A DNA stretch of 64,000 nt from the NCBI RefSeq assembly GCF_002303885.1, contig NZ_MRCM01000016.1, forward strand, positions 1 to 64,000, in the 5' to 3' direction. Positions 42,140-50,764 of this stretch are shown piece by piece. Numbering within the stretch: position 1 is the first letter of the stretch; each line of letters begins with the position of its first letter. The notes beneath the pieces are model-generated. The model did not search any database, had not been told where the DNA came from, and saw only the letters and a program-made list of their open reading frames with translations. A program made the translations under genes and the position numbers. Origin of the DNA: Flavobacterium sp. ACN2 (lineage in GTDB: Bacteria; Bacteroidota; Bacteroidia; Flavobacteriales; Flavobacteriaceae).

Positions 42140-44587
42140 ATGAAAGTATTAAAATTTGGCGGAACTTCGGTTGCCAATGCTCAAAATATAAAACTCGTTC
42201 TCGAAATTGTTAACCAAAAAACAAAACAAGACCAATTAGTCGTTGTAGTTTCTGCCCTGAGCAAAGTGACTGATTTACTGCAATTGGCAGCGGCAAAAGC
42301 AGCTGCAAACGACGAAAGCTTTAGAGAAGTGGTTGCCGAAATCGAGAAAAAACACCTTGATACATTAAAAGAACTTATTCCGGTAAGCGAGCAAAGCAGT
42401 TTGTTGAGTCATGTAAAAAGAATCATCAACCATTTAGAGACTTTACTAGACGGATGTTTCTTATTAGGTGAATTATCTCCAAGAACTGCCGATACCATTT
42501 TGAGTTTTGGAGAATTGCTTTCTTCCTTTATCATTGCTCAGGCATTTCAGCAAACTGAAAAAGATGCGGTTTACAAAGACAGCCGTGAATTGATTAAAAC
42601 GGATAGTAACTTCGGAAAAGCTGTGGTAAACTTTGAAGTTTCGAATCAGTTAATTCAGGAATATTTCGCTTCGAATAAATCAAAAATAAATATTCTTCCA
42701 GGATTTATTGCGCAAACTTTAGACGGAATCACTTCGACTTTAGGGCGCGGCGGATCTGATTATACTGCGGCCATTATCGCGGGAGCAATCGATGCTGAAC
42801 AACTGGAAATCTGGACTGATGTAAACGGAATGTTTACTGCAAATCCAAAAATTGTAAAACAAGCACAGCCAATTGCAAACATTTCGTATCAGGAAGCGAT
42901 GGAATTGTCGCATTTTGGTGCAAAAGTGTTGTATCCGCCAACCATTCAGCCTGTTTTAAGAAAAAATATTCCAATTTTAATCAAAAATACTTTTGAGCCA
43001 GAAGCTGAGGGAACTTTAATTTCTAGTCATGTTCAATCTAAAGATACTGTCGTTAAAGGAATCAGCCATATCGATCATATTTCGCTTCTTACACTTGAAG
43101 GTCCAGGAATGATTGGAGTTGCAGGTTCTTCTAGACGTTTGTTTGAAGTATTGTCTCAAGAAAAAATCAACGTAATTTTTATTACTCAGGCTTCTTCTGA
43201 GCATTCAATTTGTATCGGAATCTTGAATTCGGATGCTGATAATGCTGAAATTGCGATTAACAGAGCTTTTGAAATCGAAATTTCGCAGAACAAAATCGAT
43301 CCTTGTTATGTAGAAAAAGATCTTTGCATTATTGCTTTGGTGGGTGAAAACATGAAAAACCACCAAGGTTTAAGCGGAAGAATGTTCTCTACTTTAGGAA
43401 AAAACAACGTAAACATTCGTGCCATTGCGCAAGGTGCTTCTGAGAGAAATATTTCGACTGTAATTAACGAAAGAGATGTTAAAAAAGCATTGAATACTTT
43501 ACACGAAAACTTCTTTGAAGAAAACACAAAACAGCTGAACCTATTTGTAATGGGAGTTGGAAATGTGGGAGAAAAATTCATCGAACAGATCCACAATCAA
43601 AGAAAGTTCTTAAAAGATAATTTAAAGATTAATGTTCGCGTAATTGCTTTATCAAACTCAAGAAAAATGGTATTTGATGAAGACGGAATTTCATTAAAAA
43701 ATTGGGATGCCGCTTTAAGCGAAGGTGAACCAGCGAGTATTGAAGAATTCATTAAAAAAGCCAAAGAATTGAATTTACGTAACAGTATTTTTGTAGATAT
43801 TACTGCAAATGCAACGGTTTCTGAAGCTTACGAAAAGTTCTTAAAAGAAAGTATTGCAGTTGTAACTTGCAATAAAATTGCTTGTTCTTCTGCTTACGAC
43901 AATTATAAAAAATTAAAAAGCTTATCTCGCCAATACAATGCTCCTTTCTTGTTTGAAACGAATGTTGGTGCGGGATTGCCAATTATTGATACAGTAAAAA
44001 ATCTAATTGCATCTGGAGATAAAGTGCATAAAATTCAAGCGGTTTTATCTGGAAGTTTGAACTTTATTTTCAACAATTTTGACGAAAATAATTCTTTCCA
44101 CGATGTGGTAAAAGAAGCGGGAGTTCAAGGTTTCACAGAACCAGATCCAAAAATCGACTTAAGCGGAATCGACGTAGCTCGTAAAATCCTGATTCTTATT
44201 CGCGAAAGCGGTTACGAAATGGATATTGACGCCATTGCAAACGAATCGTTCCTGCCAGCAGAGTGTTTAGCAACAACAAACAACGAAGACTTTTTCGCAT
44301 CGTTAATCAAACACGCTGCTCATTTTGAAGGTATTTATAAAGAAGCTTTAGCCAAAGATTCAAGATTGAAATACGTTGCGCAATTCGAAAACGGAAAAGC
44401 AAGCGTAGGTCTGCAATTCATTCCAAAAGATCATCCTTTCTACAACCTAGAAGGAAAAGATAATATCGTATTGTTCTACACAGATCGTTACGTAGATCAG
44501 CCTTTATTGATCAAAGGAGCCGGTGCAGGAGCAGCAGTAACAGCTTCGGGAATTTTTGCAGATGTAATTAGAATAGGGAATATTTAA
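42140..44587 (+). CDS. thrA: bifunctional aspartate kinase/homoserine dehydrogenase
   Basis: This enzyme does the first and third steps from aspartate to homoserine. Aspartate kinase comes first (MKVLKFGGTSVANAQN, residues 1-about 290), then ACT-type regulatory repeats (about 310-455, where Thr feedback binds in related enzymes), then the homoserine dehydrogenase with NAD-binding loop FVMGVGNVGEKF near residue 468. The homoserine part has the PFLFETNVGAGLPI and GSLNFIFN motifs. 815 residues is the expected length for the ThrA type. Confidence 0.96.
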   Translation: MKVLKFGGTSVANAQNIKLVLEIVNQKTKQDQLVVVVSALSKVTDLLQLAAAKAAANDESFREVVAEIEKKHLDTLKELIPVSEQSSLLSHVKRIINHLETLLDGCFLLGELSPRTADTILSFGELLSSFIIAQAFQQTEKDAVYKDSRELIKTDSNFGKAVVNFEVSNQLIQEYFASNKSKINILPGFIAQTLDGITSTLGRGGSDYTAAIIAGAIDAEQLEIWTDVNGMFTANPKIVKQAQPIANISYQEAMELSHFGAKVLYPPTIQPVLRKNIPILIKNTFEPEAEGTLISSHVQSKDTVVKGISHIDHISLLTLEGPGMIGVAGSSRRLFEVLSQEKINVIFITQASSEHSICIGILNSDADNAEIAINRAFEIEISQNKIDPCYVEKDLCIIALVGENMKNHQGLSGRMFSTLGKNNVNIRAIAQGASERNISTVINERDVKKALNTLHENFFEENTKQLNLFVMGVGNVGEKFIEQIHNQRKFLKDNLKINVRVIALSNSRKMVFDEDGISLKNWDAALSEGEPASIEEFIKKAKELNLRNSIFVDITANATVSEAYEKFLKESIAVVTCNKIACSSAYDNYKKLKSLSRQYNAPFLFETNVGAGLPIIDTVKNLIASGDKVHKIQAVLSGSLNFIFNNFDENNSFHDVVKEAGVQGFTEPDPKIDLSGIDVARKILILIRESGYEMDIDAIANESFLPAECLATTNNEDFFASLIKHAAHFEGIYKEALAKDSRLKYVAQFENGKASVGLQFIPKDHPFYNLEGKDNIVLFYTDRYVDQPLLIKGAGAGAAVTASGIFADVIRIGNI

Positions 44588-44736
44588 AGGTGCTAAGGTT
44601 CTAAGATGCTAAGGTTCTGAGTTTTTTTCAAAACTAATCTTAGCCTCTTAGAATCTCGAAACCTTAGAAACTAAAAAATAAAAAGTTGCTATAGAAACCT
44701 TAGAATCTTAGCATCTTAGAACCTCAGAACCTTAGA
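44588..44736. repeat. CTAAG repeat forming an inverted pair between thrA and thrB
   Basis: GGTGCTAAGGTTCTAAGATG at the left and CATCTTAGAACCTCAG with AACCTTAG at the right are imperfect inverses that could form a long hairpin in the thr mRNA. The right arm ends 1-2 nt before the thrB start. Confidence 0.65.
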
Positions 44737-44737
44737 A

Positions 44738-45658
44738 ATGGAAATTAAACTTTTTTGCCCAGCAACTATTGCCAACCTCTCATGCGGATTTGACGTACTC
44801 GGACTTTGCTTAGACAATGCGGGCGATGAAATGATTGTTCGAAAAGTCGATCAAAAAGGAGTTCGAATCACTAAAATTGTAGGTGCCGATTTGCCTTTGG
44901 AAACCGAGAAAAACGTTTCTGGAGTTGCGGCTTTGGCAATGTTAGAAACTTTAGATGAATTAGATTTTGGATTTGAAATCGAAATTTATAAAAATATAAA
45001 AGCCGGAAGCGGAATCGGAAGCAGTGCTGCAAGTTCTGCCGGAGCGGTTTTCGGAATTAATGAATTATTAGGAAGACCGTATTCTCGTAAAGATTTAGTT
45101 CAGTTTGCGATGCAGGGCGAAAAATTGGCAAGCGGAAACGCGCATGCCGACAACGTTGCTCCTGCCCTTTTAGGCGGATTTACTTTGGTAAGAAGCTACG
45201 CGCCACTTGATATTATTAGAATTGACAGTCCAAAGGAATTGTACGCAACGGTGGTTCACCCGCAAATTGAGTTGAAAACTTCTGACGCGCGTTCGGTTTT
45301 AAAACAAAATGTTTCCCTAAAAAGCGCCATCATGCAATGGGGAAATGTCGGCGGATTGGTTGCAGGTCTTTACACCAAAGATTACGAATTAATCGGACGT
45401 TCGCTTCACGACGAAATCGTTGAACCTTTAAGAAGTGTTTTAATTCCAGGGTTCGACCAAATTAAACAAACGGCTTACGAAAACGGCGCTTTAGGTTCTG
45501 GAATTTCAGGTTCTGGCCCATCAATCTTCGCTTTAAGCCGAGGAAAAGAAACCGCCGACCAAATCGCAAAAGCCATGAGCGACGTTTACGAAAAAATGAA
45601 TTTACCGTATGAAATTCACGTTTCGAAAATTAATCCTGATGGCGTAAGAATTTTGTAG
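44738..45658 (+). CDS. thrB: homoserine kinase
   Basis: A GHMP kinase that phosphorylates homoserine. The phosphate-binding loop is KAGSGIGSSAASSAGA; the N-terminal FCPATIANLSCGFDVLG and C-terminal GSGISGSGPSIFAL motifs complete the pattern. 306 residues is normal. It is between thrA and thrC. Confidence 0.96.
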   Translation: MEIKLFCPATIANLSCGFDVLGLCLDNAGDEMIVRKVDQKGVRITKIVGADLPLETEKNVSGVAALAMLETLDELDFGFEIEIYKNIKAGSGIGSSAASSAGAVFGINELLGRPYSRKDLVQFAMQGEKLASGNAHADNVAPALLGGFTLVRSYAPLDIIRIDSPKELYATVVHPQIELKTSDARSVLKQNVSLKSAIMQWGNVGGLVAGLYTKDYELIGRSLHDEIVEPLRSVLIPGFDQIKQTAYENGALGSGISGSGPSIFALSRGKETADQIAKAMSDVYEKMNLPYEIHVSKINPDGVRIL

Positions 45659-46100
45659 AAGAGTATTAAGTACAAAGAATTAAGTATTAAGACAAAGTTT
45701 GTCAGGCTGAGCCCTTCGTTCCTCAGGATAAACTCCGTCGAAGCCCACGCAAAGTATAGACACAATACATAACCTTGCAGTTTGTCATAACCGCACAGTT
45801 TGTCATCCTGAGGAACGAAGGATCACACGAGAAACTCGACAAAGATTGGAATAACGTTACGGAGTTACTTGCGAAGATTTCTCCTCACGTCGAAATGACA
45901 AAAATGCTTAAAAATAACTATTGAAATAAAAAAACAATTTAAATAACCACAAAGCTTTGCGAACTCTGCGTTTTCAAAAGAAACCAATTCCTTGCGCTCT
46001 TTGCGGTTAAAAACACAAACCATTGGAATTTGGAATTTTAGCATTGGAATTTACTCTCCAAAAAATCTAAAATCTAAAATCTAAAATTTAAAATTTAGAA
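45659..46100. repeat. 442-bp repeat-filled gap between thrB and thrC
   Basis: No gene. It holds a decayed repeat (45690-45760), the chimeric inverted-repeat element (45798-45905), CTTTGCG-type fragments (45950-46010), a GGAATTTGGAATTTT piece and several direct copies of AAAATCT just before thrC. The accumulation is striking inside an operon. Confidence 0.65.
45798..45905. mobile_element. chimeric inverted-repeat element
   Basis: The left arm (GTCATCCTGAGGAACGAAGG with ATCACAC after it) matches the left arm of the element at 57512-57628, and the right arm (TCGAAATGAC end) matches that of 55951-56081. The core CTCGACAAAGATTGG is shared with both. The two arms no longer match each other, so this copy cannot fold into the long hairpin. 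Non-autonomous; no coding capacity. Confidence 0.55.
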
Positions 46101-47390
46101 ATGAAATACTACAGTTTAAACCATAATGCCCCAAAAGTTTCTTTTCAAGAAGCTGTTATACAAGGATTAGCAACTGACAAAGGATTATATTTCCCAGAAA
46201 GCATAACACCGCTTGATCCTTCATTTTTTGATAAAATCGAAAGTTTAAGCCATGAAGAAATTGCTTTTGAATCGATTAAACAATTTGTTGGCGACGAAAT
46301 TCCAGCAGAAAAACTAAAAGAAATCATTGCCGAAACTTTAGTTTTTGATTTTCCAGTTGTGAAAGTCGAAGACGGAATCTATTCATTAGAATTATTTCAC
46401 GGTCCAACAATGGCTTTTAAAGACGTTGGAGCACGATTTATGTCACGTTGTTTGGGTTATTTTAATAAAGATAAAAAAGACGCTAAAAACACCGTTTTAG
46501 TAGCGACTTCTGGAGATACAGGCGGAGCTGTTGCAAGCGGATTTCTTGGCGTTGACGGCGTTGATGTTGTCATTTTATATCCGTCAGGAAAAGTGAGCGA
46601 TATTCAGGAAAAACAATTGACTACTTTAGGACAAAACATTAAAGCACTAGAAGTTGACGGTGTTTTTGACGATTGTCAGGATATGGTGAAAAAAGCATTT
46701 TTAGATGAAACTTTGGCACATAAAAACCTGACTTCTGCAAACTCGATTAATATTGCGCGCTGGTTACCGCAAATGTTTTATTTCTTCTTTGCTTACAAAG
46801 CATTGAAAAACCAAAATAAACCTTTAGTTTTTTCTTGCCCAAGTGGAAACTTCGGAAATATCTGTGCCGGAATTATGGCAAAGAAATTAGGCTTGCCAAT
46901 TGAGCATTTTGTAGCATCTACAAACGTAAACGACACAGTGCCAAGATTCTTAGAAAACGGAAAATACGACCCAAAACCTTCTAAAGCAACAATCTCTAAC
47001 GCCATGGACGTTGGAAACCCAAGTAACTTTATTAGAATTCAGGAATTGTACAATAATGATTTAAAAGCTTTCGAAAAAGACTTTTCTTCTTATAGTTATA
47101 CTGACGAAGAAACACTTGAAGCGCTAAAGAAAATCTACAAAACAGACGGTTATATTGCTGAACCACACGGCGCTGTTGGTTATTTAGGTTTGAAAAAAGA
47201 ATTGGAGAAACATAACAACGCAATTGGTATTTTCTTAGAAACGGCACATCCTATTAAATTCTTAGATGTTGTTGAACCTGCTTTAGGAATTACGCTTCCT
47301 ATTCCTGCTCAAATTGAGAGTGTTATTAATGAGGAAAAAGTTAGCGTGAAGATTGGGACTTATGAGGAGTTGAAAGCATTCTTGGGGTAA
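46101..47390 (+). CDS. thrC: threonine synthase
   Basis: ThrC makes threonine from phosphohomoserine using PLP. The PLP lysine is Lys107 in FHGPTMAFKDVGARF. Length 429 is typical. Upstream of it a repeat-filled gap of 442 bp separates it from thrB. The last 17 residues (VSVKIGTYEELKAFLG) recur, diverged, 1.3 kb downstream at 48646-48705. Confidence 0.95.
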   Translation: MKYYSLNHNAPKVSFQEAVIQGLATDKGLYFPESITPLDPSFFDKIESLSHEEIAFESIKQFVGDEIPAEKLKEIIAETLVFDFPVVKVEDGIYSLELFHGPTMAFKDVGARFMSRCLGYFNKDKKDAKNTVLVATSGDTGGAVASGFLGVDGVDVVILYPSGKVSDIQEKQLTTLGQNIKALEVDGVFDDCQDMVKKAFLDETLAHKNLTSANSINIARWLPQMFYFFFAYKALKNQNKPLVFSCPSGNFGNICAGIMAKKLGLPIEHFVASTNVNDTVPRFLENGKYDPKPSKATISNAMDVGNPSNFIRIQELYNNDLKAFEKDFSSYSYTDEETLEALKKIYKTDGYIAEPHGAVGYLGLKKELEKHNNAIGIFLETAHPIKFLDVVEPALGITLPIPAQIESVINEEKVSVKIGTYEELKAFLG

Positions 47391-47421
47391 ATACTAACGC
47401 ACTTGTGAAATTTAAAAGCCA

Positions 47422-47464
47422 CAAATTACACTAATTTCGTTAGAGTAATTTGTGGCTTTTTTGC
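47422..47464 (+). terminator. terminator after thrC
   Basis: AAAGCCACAAATTAC and GTAATTTGTGGCTTT form a perfect 15-bp stem with further pairing inside (CTAA/TTAG), then a T-run. Confidence 0.85.
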
Positions 47465-47578
47465 TATATTTAAAAAATAATCACATAAAGATTACAGCTT
47501 TATATAATAAATATGCTTTAAAAAAATTAAAATTTCATTTTAGAGGTCATCTAACAAAACTAAAAAAAATTCAAGCAA

Positions 47579-48619
47579 ATGAGTTTAGAAATCACATTGT
47601 ATACTAAATCCTCAACCAAAAGTTCGCTTATAAAATTTTTAATTGGAGAAGGTTTTCAAAAAACAAAGCATTTTCTTGAAGAAATGAATACTAGCGATCA
47701 ACTACATTATATGTGGTATAGCCTAAATGATTATGAATCAGTTTCTGGAGTTGAAGCTACCGTCTATAAATTATCTGCTGAAGAAAGAAAACAAAATAAA
47801 TGCGCTGAGTGGATTTTACATACAAGAACAAGAAGTGTAGGCAGTTATGAAGACAAACAAAAACAAAATTTAATAATTAAAAAAGCTAGACAGCAGTTTG
47901 AAGGTACATTTTACAATGATTGGTATGGTACCAACAAATACACTAATCTTAAAGATTACAAAAAATTCAGTCCTTTAGAAAAAGGAATTTCAATTGTAGC
48001 TAGTAATTCATTGGAAAAATTAGACCAAATTAATAATTGTTTAAATAGTTATAAAAATGAGCTCACTGAAAGCATATTTAACATTCCAAATCAAAACATT
48101 AAAAGTTTGTTTGTTACAAAAGATCCAAGCATAATACTTTATAATAGTTTGATGCCTTTTTTAGTATCCGTTCTTGAATATTTTTTTGGCCAATGTTTTG
48201 TACATTTTATAAAATATGAAGAAAACTCTAAAATATTATTAGTTGAAGAAAAGATAAAAATTGGAGTTCCTGAGGTTCTACAAATTCTTGAACAAAAATC
48301 ATCACTTGAGCAAATAATAATGGAAAGTTATAATTTTCAAAATTTAGAATCAATTAACAAAGCTTATAAAAAATATATTGGAATTGATGTTTTTGCAATC
48401 TTAAGCAAAAAAAAGAAAGTCAATAATAAAGTTTTTAGAATACTTTTAAAACTTCAAGAAATTTTACAGGCTAGACATAAATTTGTTCATGAGTTAGATA
48501 TTAATTACGATCTGACAAAGCAAGACTATTTTAACTATATTACCACTGTCGAGAATGTAATAAAGCTAACTGTAGAATCATTTATTAAAACAAAAAAATT
48601 AAACATTACAATTGATTAA
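47579..48619 (+). CDS. HEPN-like protein, candidate defence gene, 346 aa
   Basis: The C-terminal helical region ends with ILQARHKFVHELDI, in which Arg299-x4-His304 is the RX4-6H motif of HEPN domains, the catalytic motif of many RNA-cutting toxins and defence effectors. Upstream is a hydrophobic helix LYNSLMPFLVSVLEYFFGQCF, also typical of larger HEPN proteins. The N-terminal 170 residues are unrelated to anything I know. No signal peptide. The gene sits between a complete thrC and a diverged copy of the thrC 3' end, with a GCTAGCGCGAG repeat at its end. HEPN is inferred from one motif plus context. Confidence 0.55.
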   Translation: MSLEITLYTKSSTKSSLIKFLIGEGFQKTKHFLEEMNTSDQLHYMWYSLNDYESVSGVEATVYKLSAEERKQNKCAEWILHTRTRSVGSYEDKQKQNLIIKKARQQFEGTFYNDWYGTNKYTNLKDYKKFSPLEKGISIVASNSLEKLDQINNCLNSYKNELTESIFNIPNQNIKSLFVTKDPSIILYNSLMPFLVSVLEYFFGQCFVHFIKYEENSKILLVEEKIKIGVPEVLQILEQKSSLEQIIMESYNFQNLESINKAYKKYIGIDVFAILSKKKKVNNKVFRILLKLQEILQARHKFVHELDINYDLTKQDYFNYITTVENVIKLTVESFIKTKKLNITID

Positions 48620-48645
48620 TAACCAGCTAGCGCGAGTGTCCGCTA

Positions 48646-48705
48646 ATGAATAAAACGAGTGTAAAGATTAAGACTTATGATGAGTTGAAGAGTTTCTTTG
48701 TGTAA
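48646..48705 (+). pseudogene. diverged copy of the thrC 3' end
   Basis: Read as a short frame it encodes MNKTSVKIKTYDELKSFFV, against VSVKIGTYEELKAFLG at the end of thrC. The last 48 nt share 37 identical bases with 47343-47390, with a 2-nt shift just upstream. Too short and unanchored to be a gene. It has its own terminator at 48723-48758. Confidence 0.75.
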
Positions 48706-48722
48706 AAACATATGATAAATTA

Positions 48723-48758
48723 TGAAAGCGAGTAAAAAAATTTTACTCGCTTTTTTTA
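48723..48758 (+). terminator. terminator after the thrC remnant
   Basis: AAAGCGAGTAAAA and TTTTACTCGCTTT form a perfect stem with a 3-4-nt loop, then a T-run. Confidence 0.8.
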
Positions 48759-48803
48759 TAATCCAAAAAATTATTTTTGAATTTACAAATAAAATATATG
48801 GAG

Positions 48804-48817
48804 TACGGAAATCCGTA
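48804..48817. promoter_or_regulatory. candidate operator before the ATPase gene
   Basis: TACGGAAATCCGTA has 6-bp perfect arms around AA, 108 bp before the ATPase start. Related sites are at 1736-1770, 4837-4854 and as a half-site at 51193-51200. Confidence 0.35.
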
Positions 48818-48924
48818 AAAATTAGCAGTAGAAAATAAATATATTTGAGAAATTGAAAACCAAAAAATAATTTCACACATATAGAAATTATACTTCATGT
48901 TATGAACAATACAACACACTTCTA

Positions 48925-50679
48925 ATGAATATAAAAACGATAGAAATAACCAACATCAAGGGTATTGGACATAAATTGTTTACCCTTGACCTTGTTCCAA
49001 ATAGACCCAACATACTAGTTGCTCCAAACGGTTTTGGAAAAAGCTCATTTGCTATTGGTTTTGATTCTTTAAGAAGTAACAGAATAGAATTAGACGACAA
49101 ACACTACTATTTAAAAGATTCTCGTAATAGACCTAATTTGACTCTTACATTAACAACAGGAGAAATTCTAGTAGCGGATGATACACAAAATACAATTTCG
49201 AGCTATTTTGATGTATTTGTAATAAACAATCAGACCGAACCAAAATCAGTTGTTCAATCATTTGGAGGGAGAACTTTTGCCAAAACATCACTTGACATAA
49301 TGCCAACCACTTTAGTTCAAACAATACCAGCAAAAATTCCTTTTGACTACCATTCTGCAACTATAAAATCAAATTTTGGAACAAATGGTGGCAAAGTTTT
49401 AAATAATATTTCAAATTTATTTAAGTGTGGACAATTGTTTTCTAGAATTGAAAATGAAATTGATTTTACTCGATTTGCACTGAGAGGATATCAACAAACT
49501 TTTAATCACTCGCTCCCTGAAATAAACAAACAAATCGGAACAACTATAGCTATCAAAAGATGGATTCAAACAAACATTTTACAGTCATTTAGAGATTTAG
49601 AAGAGTTCAAAAAACTTGCCGATATAATTCATTCATTTGGATTTGACGAAGTAAAAGATGAAGTAGACACCTATTTTACAGCACTTCAAATCATAATTGT
49701 AAAAGAAAATATGGGAGCTAATTTCAAAAAAGCCTGTAAATATTTGTACTATCTTGATGAAAAAGATGATTGTACCAAAACAATAGAATCTTTTAATCCA
49801 GTTAAAGATAGATTTGACATAAAACCAAGAGTTGAAGGCAATAGTCTAATAGTTAAATGGCCAAAAGCTCATGAAATATCTAATGGTCAAAGAGATATTT
49901 TAACATTCATTGCCATGCTTTTAAAATCTAGAAGAAATTTTAAGAAAAAAGATTGCATTCTTGTTATCGACGAGATATTTGATTATATGGATGATGCGAA
50001 CTTAATAACTTTTCAATATTATGTTTCAACTTTCATCGACGAAATGAAAAGAAAAAAACATAGGATTTTCCCTGTATTACTTACTCATCTTGATCCTTTG
50101 TTTTTTAACCATTTCTGTTTTAACGATACAAAGATTAAAGTCAATTATCTGAAAGAAGCAAATATAAAATCCAATCAGAATATTTTAAAAATTATTTATA
50201 AAAGGGAAGATCCAAGCATCAAAAATATGGTCGATGCTTACTACTTCCATTATAATCCCGTAATTACGACAGTAGACTTAACAAATGAGTTCAAAATACT
50301 TAAACTAAATACAGATTGGGCGAAACCAGATAAATTCTTTCAAAAAGTATGGCGAGAAGTCCGCCGATATTTATTTGAAACTGATGCTTTTGATCCTTTA
50401 GCAATCTGTTTTGGTGTTAGAGTTAAAATAGAAAATCTCGTTTATGATTTAATTCCAGATCAACCTAATAAAATAAAATTTATACAAACAAACGGAACAA
50501 AAAACAAACTTCATTTCGCTCAAAGTATTGGAATTCATATTCCTGAGACATATTTCTTATTAGGCATAATTTACAACACCTCTTTACATTTAGCTGAAGG
50601 TCAAGACATTTCAAAACCACTTGGATTAAAACTTGAAAACGGAACAATTAAGCAAATGATAAAAAATATATTCATTTAA
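48925..50679 (+). CDS. SMC/RecF-like ABC ATPase, candidate defence gene, 584 aa
   Basis: Walker A APNGFGKSS (33-41, Lys39), an ABC-type signature ISNGQRD (318-324) and Walker B ILVIDEIFD (345-353, Asp349-Glu350) place it among the AAA_15/AAA_21-type, SMC- or RecF-like ATPases. The roughly 275 residues between Walker A and signature do not look like a long coiled coil. The C-terminal 200 residues (from about 385) match nothing I know. Such ATPases are the sensor subunit of several phage-defence systems; a DNA-repair role is also possible. A seven-codon frame ATG AAC...TAA at 48902-48925 overlaps its start as TAATG. No signal peptide. Confidence 0.65.
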   Translation: MNIKTIEITNIKGIGHKLFTLDLVPNRPNILVAPNGFGKSSFAIGFDSLRSNRIELDDKHYYLKDSRNRPNLTLTLTTGEILVADDTQNTISSYFDVFVINNQTEPKSVVQSFGGRTFAKTSLDIMPTTLVQTIPAKIPFDYHSATIKSNFGTNGGKVLNNISNLFKCGQLFSRIENEIDFTRFALRGYQQTFNHSLPEINKQIGTTIAIKRWIQTNILQSFRDLEEFKKLADIIHSFGFDEVKDEVDTYFTALQIIIVKENMGANFKKACKYLYYLDEKDDCTKTIESFNPVKDRFDIKPRVEGNSLIVKWPKAHEISNGQRDILTFIAMLLKSRRNFKKKDCILVIDEIFDYMDDANLITFQYYVSTFIDEMKRKKHRIFPVLLTHLDPLFFNHFCFNDTKIKVNYLKEANIKSNQNILKIIYKREDPSIKNMVDAYYFHYNPVITTVDLTNEFKILKLNTDWAKPDKFFQKVWREVRRYLFETDAFDPLAICFGVRVKIENLVYDLIPDQPNKIKFIQTNGTKNKLHFAQSIGIHIPETYFLLGIIYNTSLHLAEGQDISKPLGLKLENGTIKQMIKNIFI

Positions 50680-50708
50680 CAACAAAAAAAGAACAACCTT
50701 AAAAAACA

Positions 50709-50740
50709 AAAAAAGAGACCTCATCAAAGGTCTCTTTTCA
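50709..50740. terminator. bidirectional terminator between ATPase and XRE genes
   Basis: AAAAGAGACCT and AGGTCTCTTTT pair around CATCAA. Confidence 0.85.
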
Positions 50741-50764
50741 ATTTAATATATCTTAAAAAAACGG

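Noticed and set aside
45659..46100. A missed gene between thrB and thrC
   Set aside because: The 442 bp hold only repeat fragments; no frame of useful length with coding character.
47391..50764. Prophage or integrative element
   Set aside because: No integrase, capsid, portal or replication gene is present; only the thrC-tail duplication hints at insertion.
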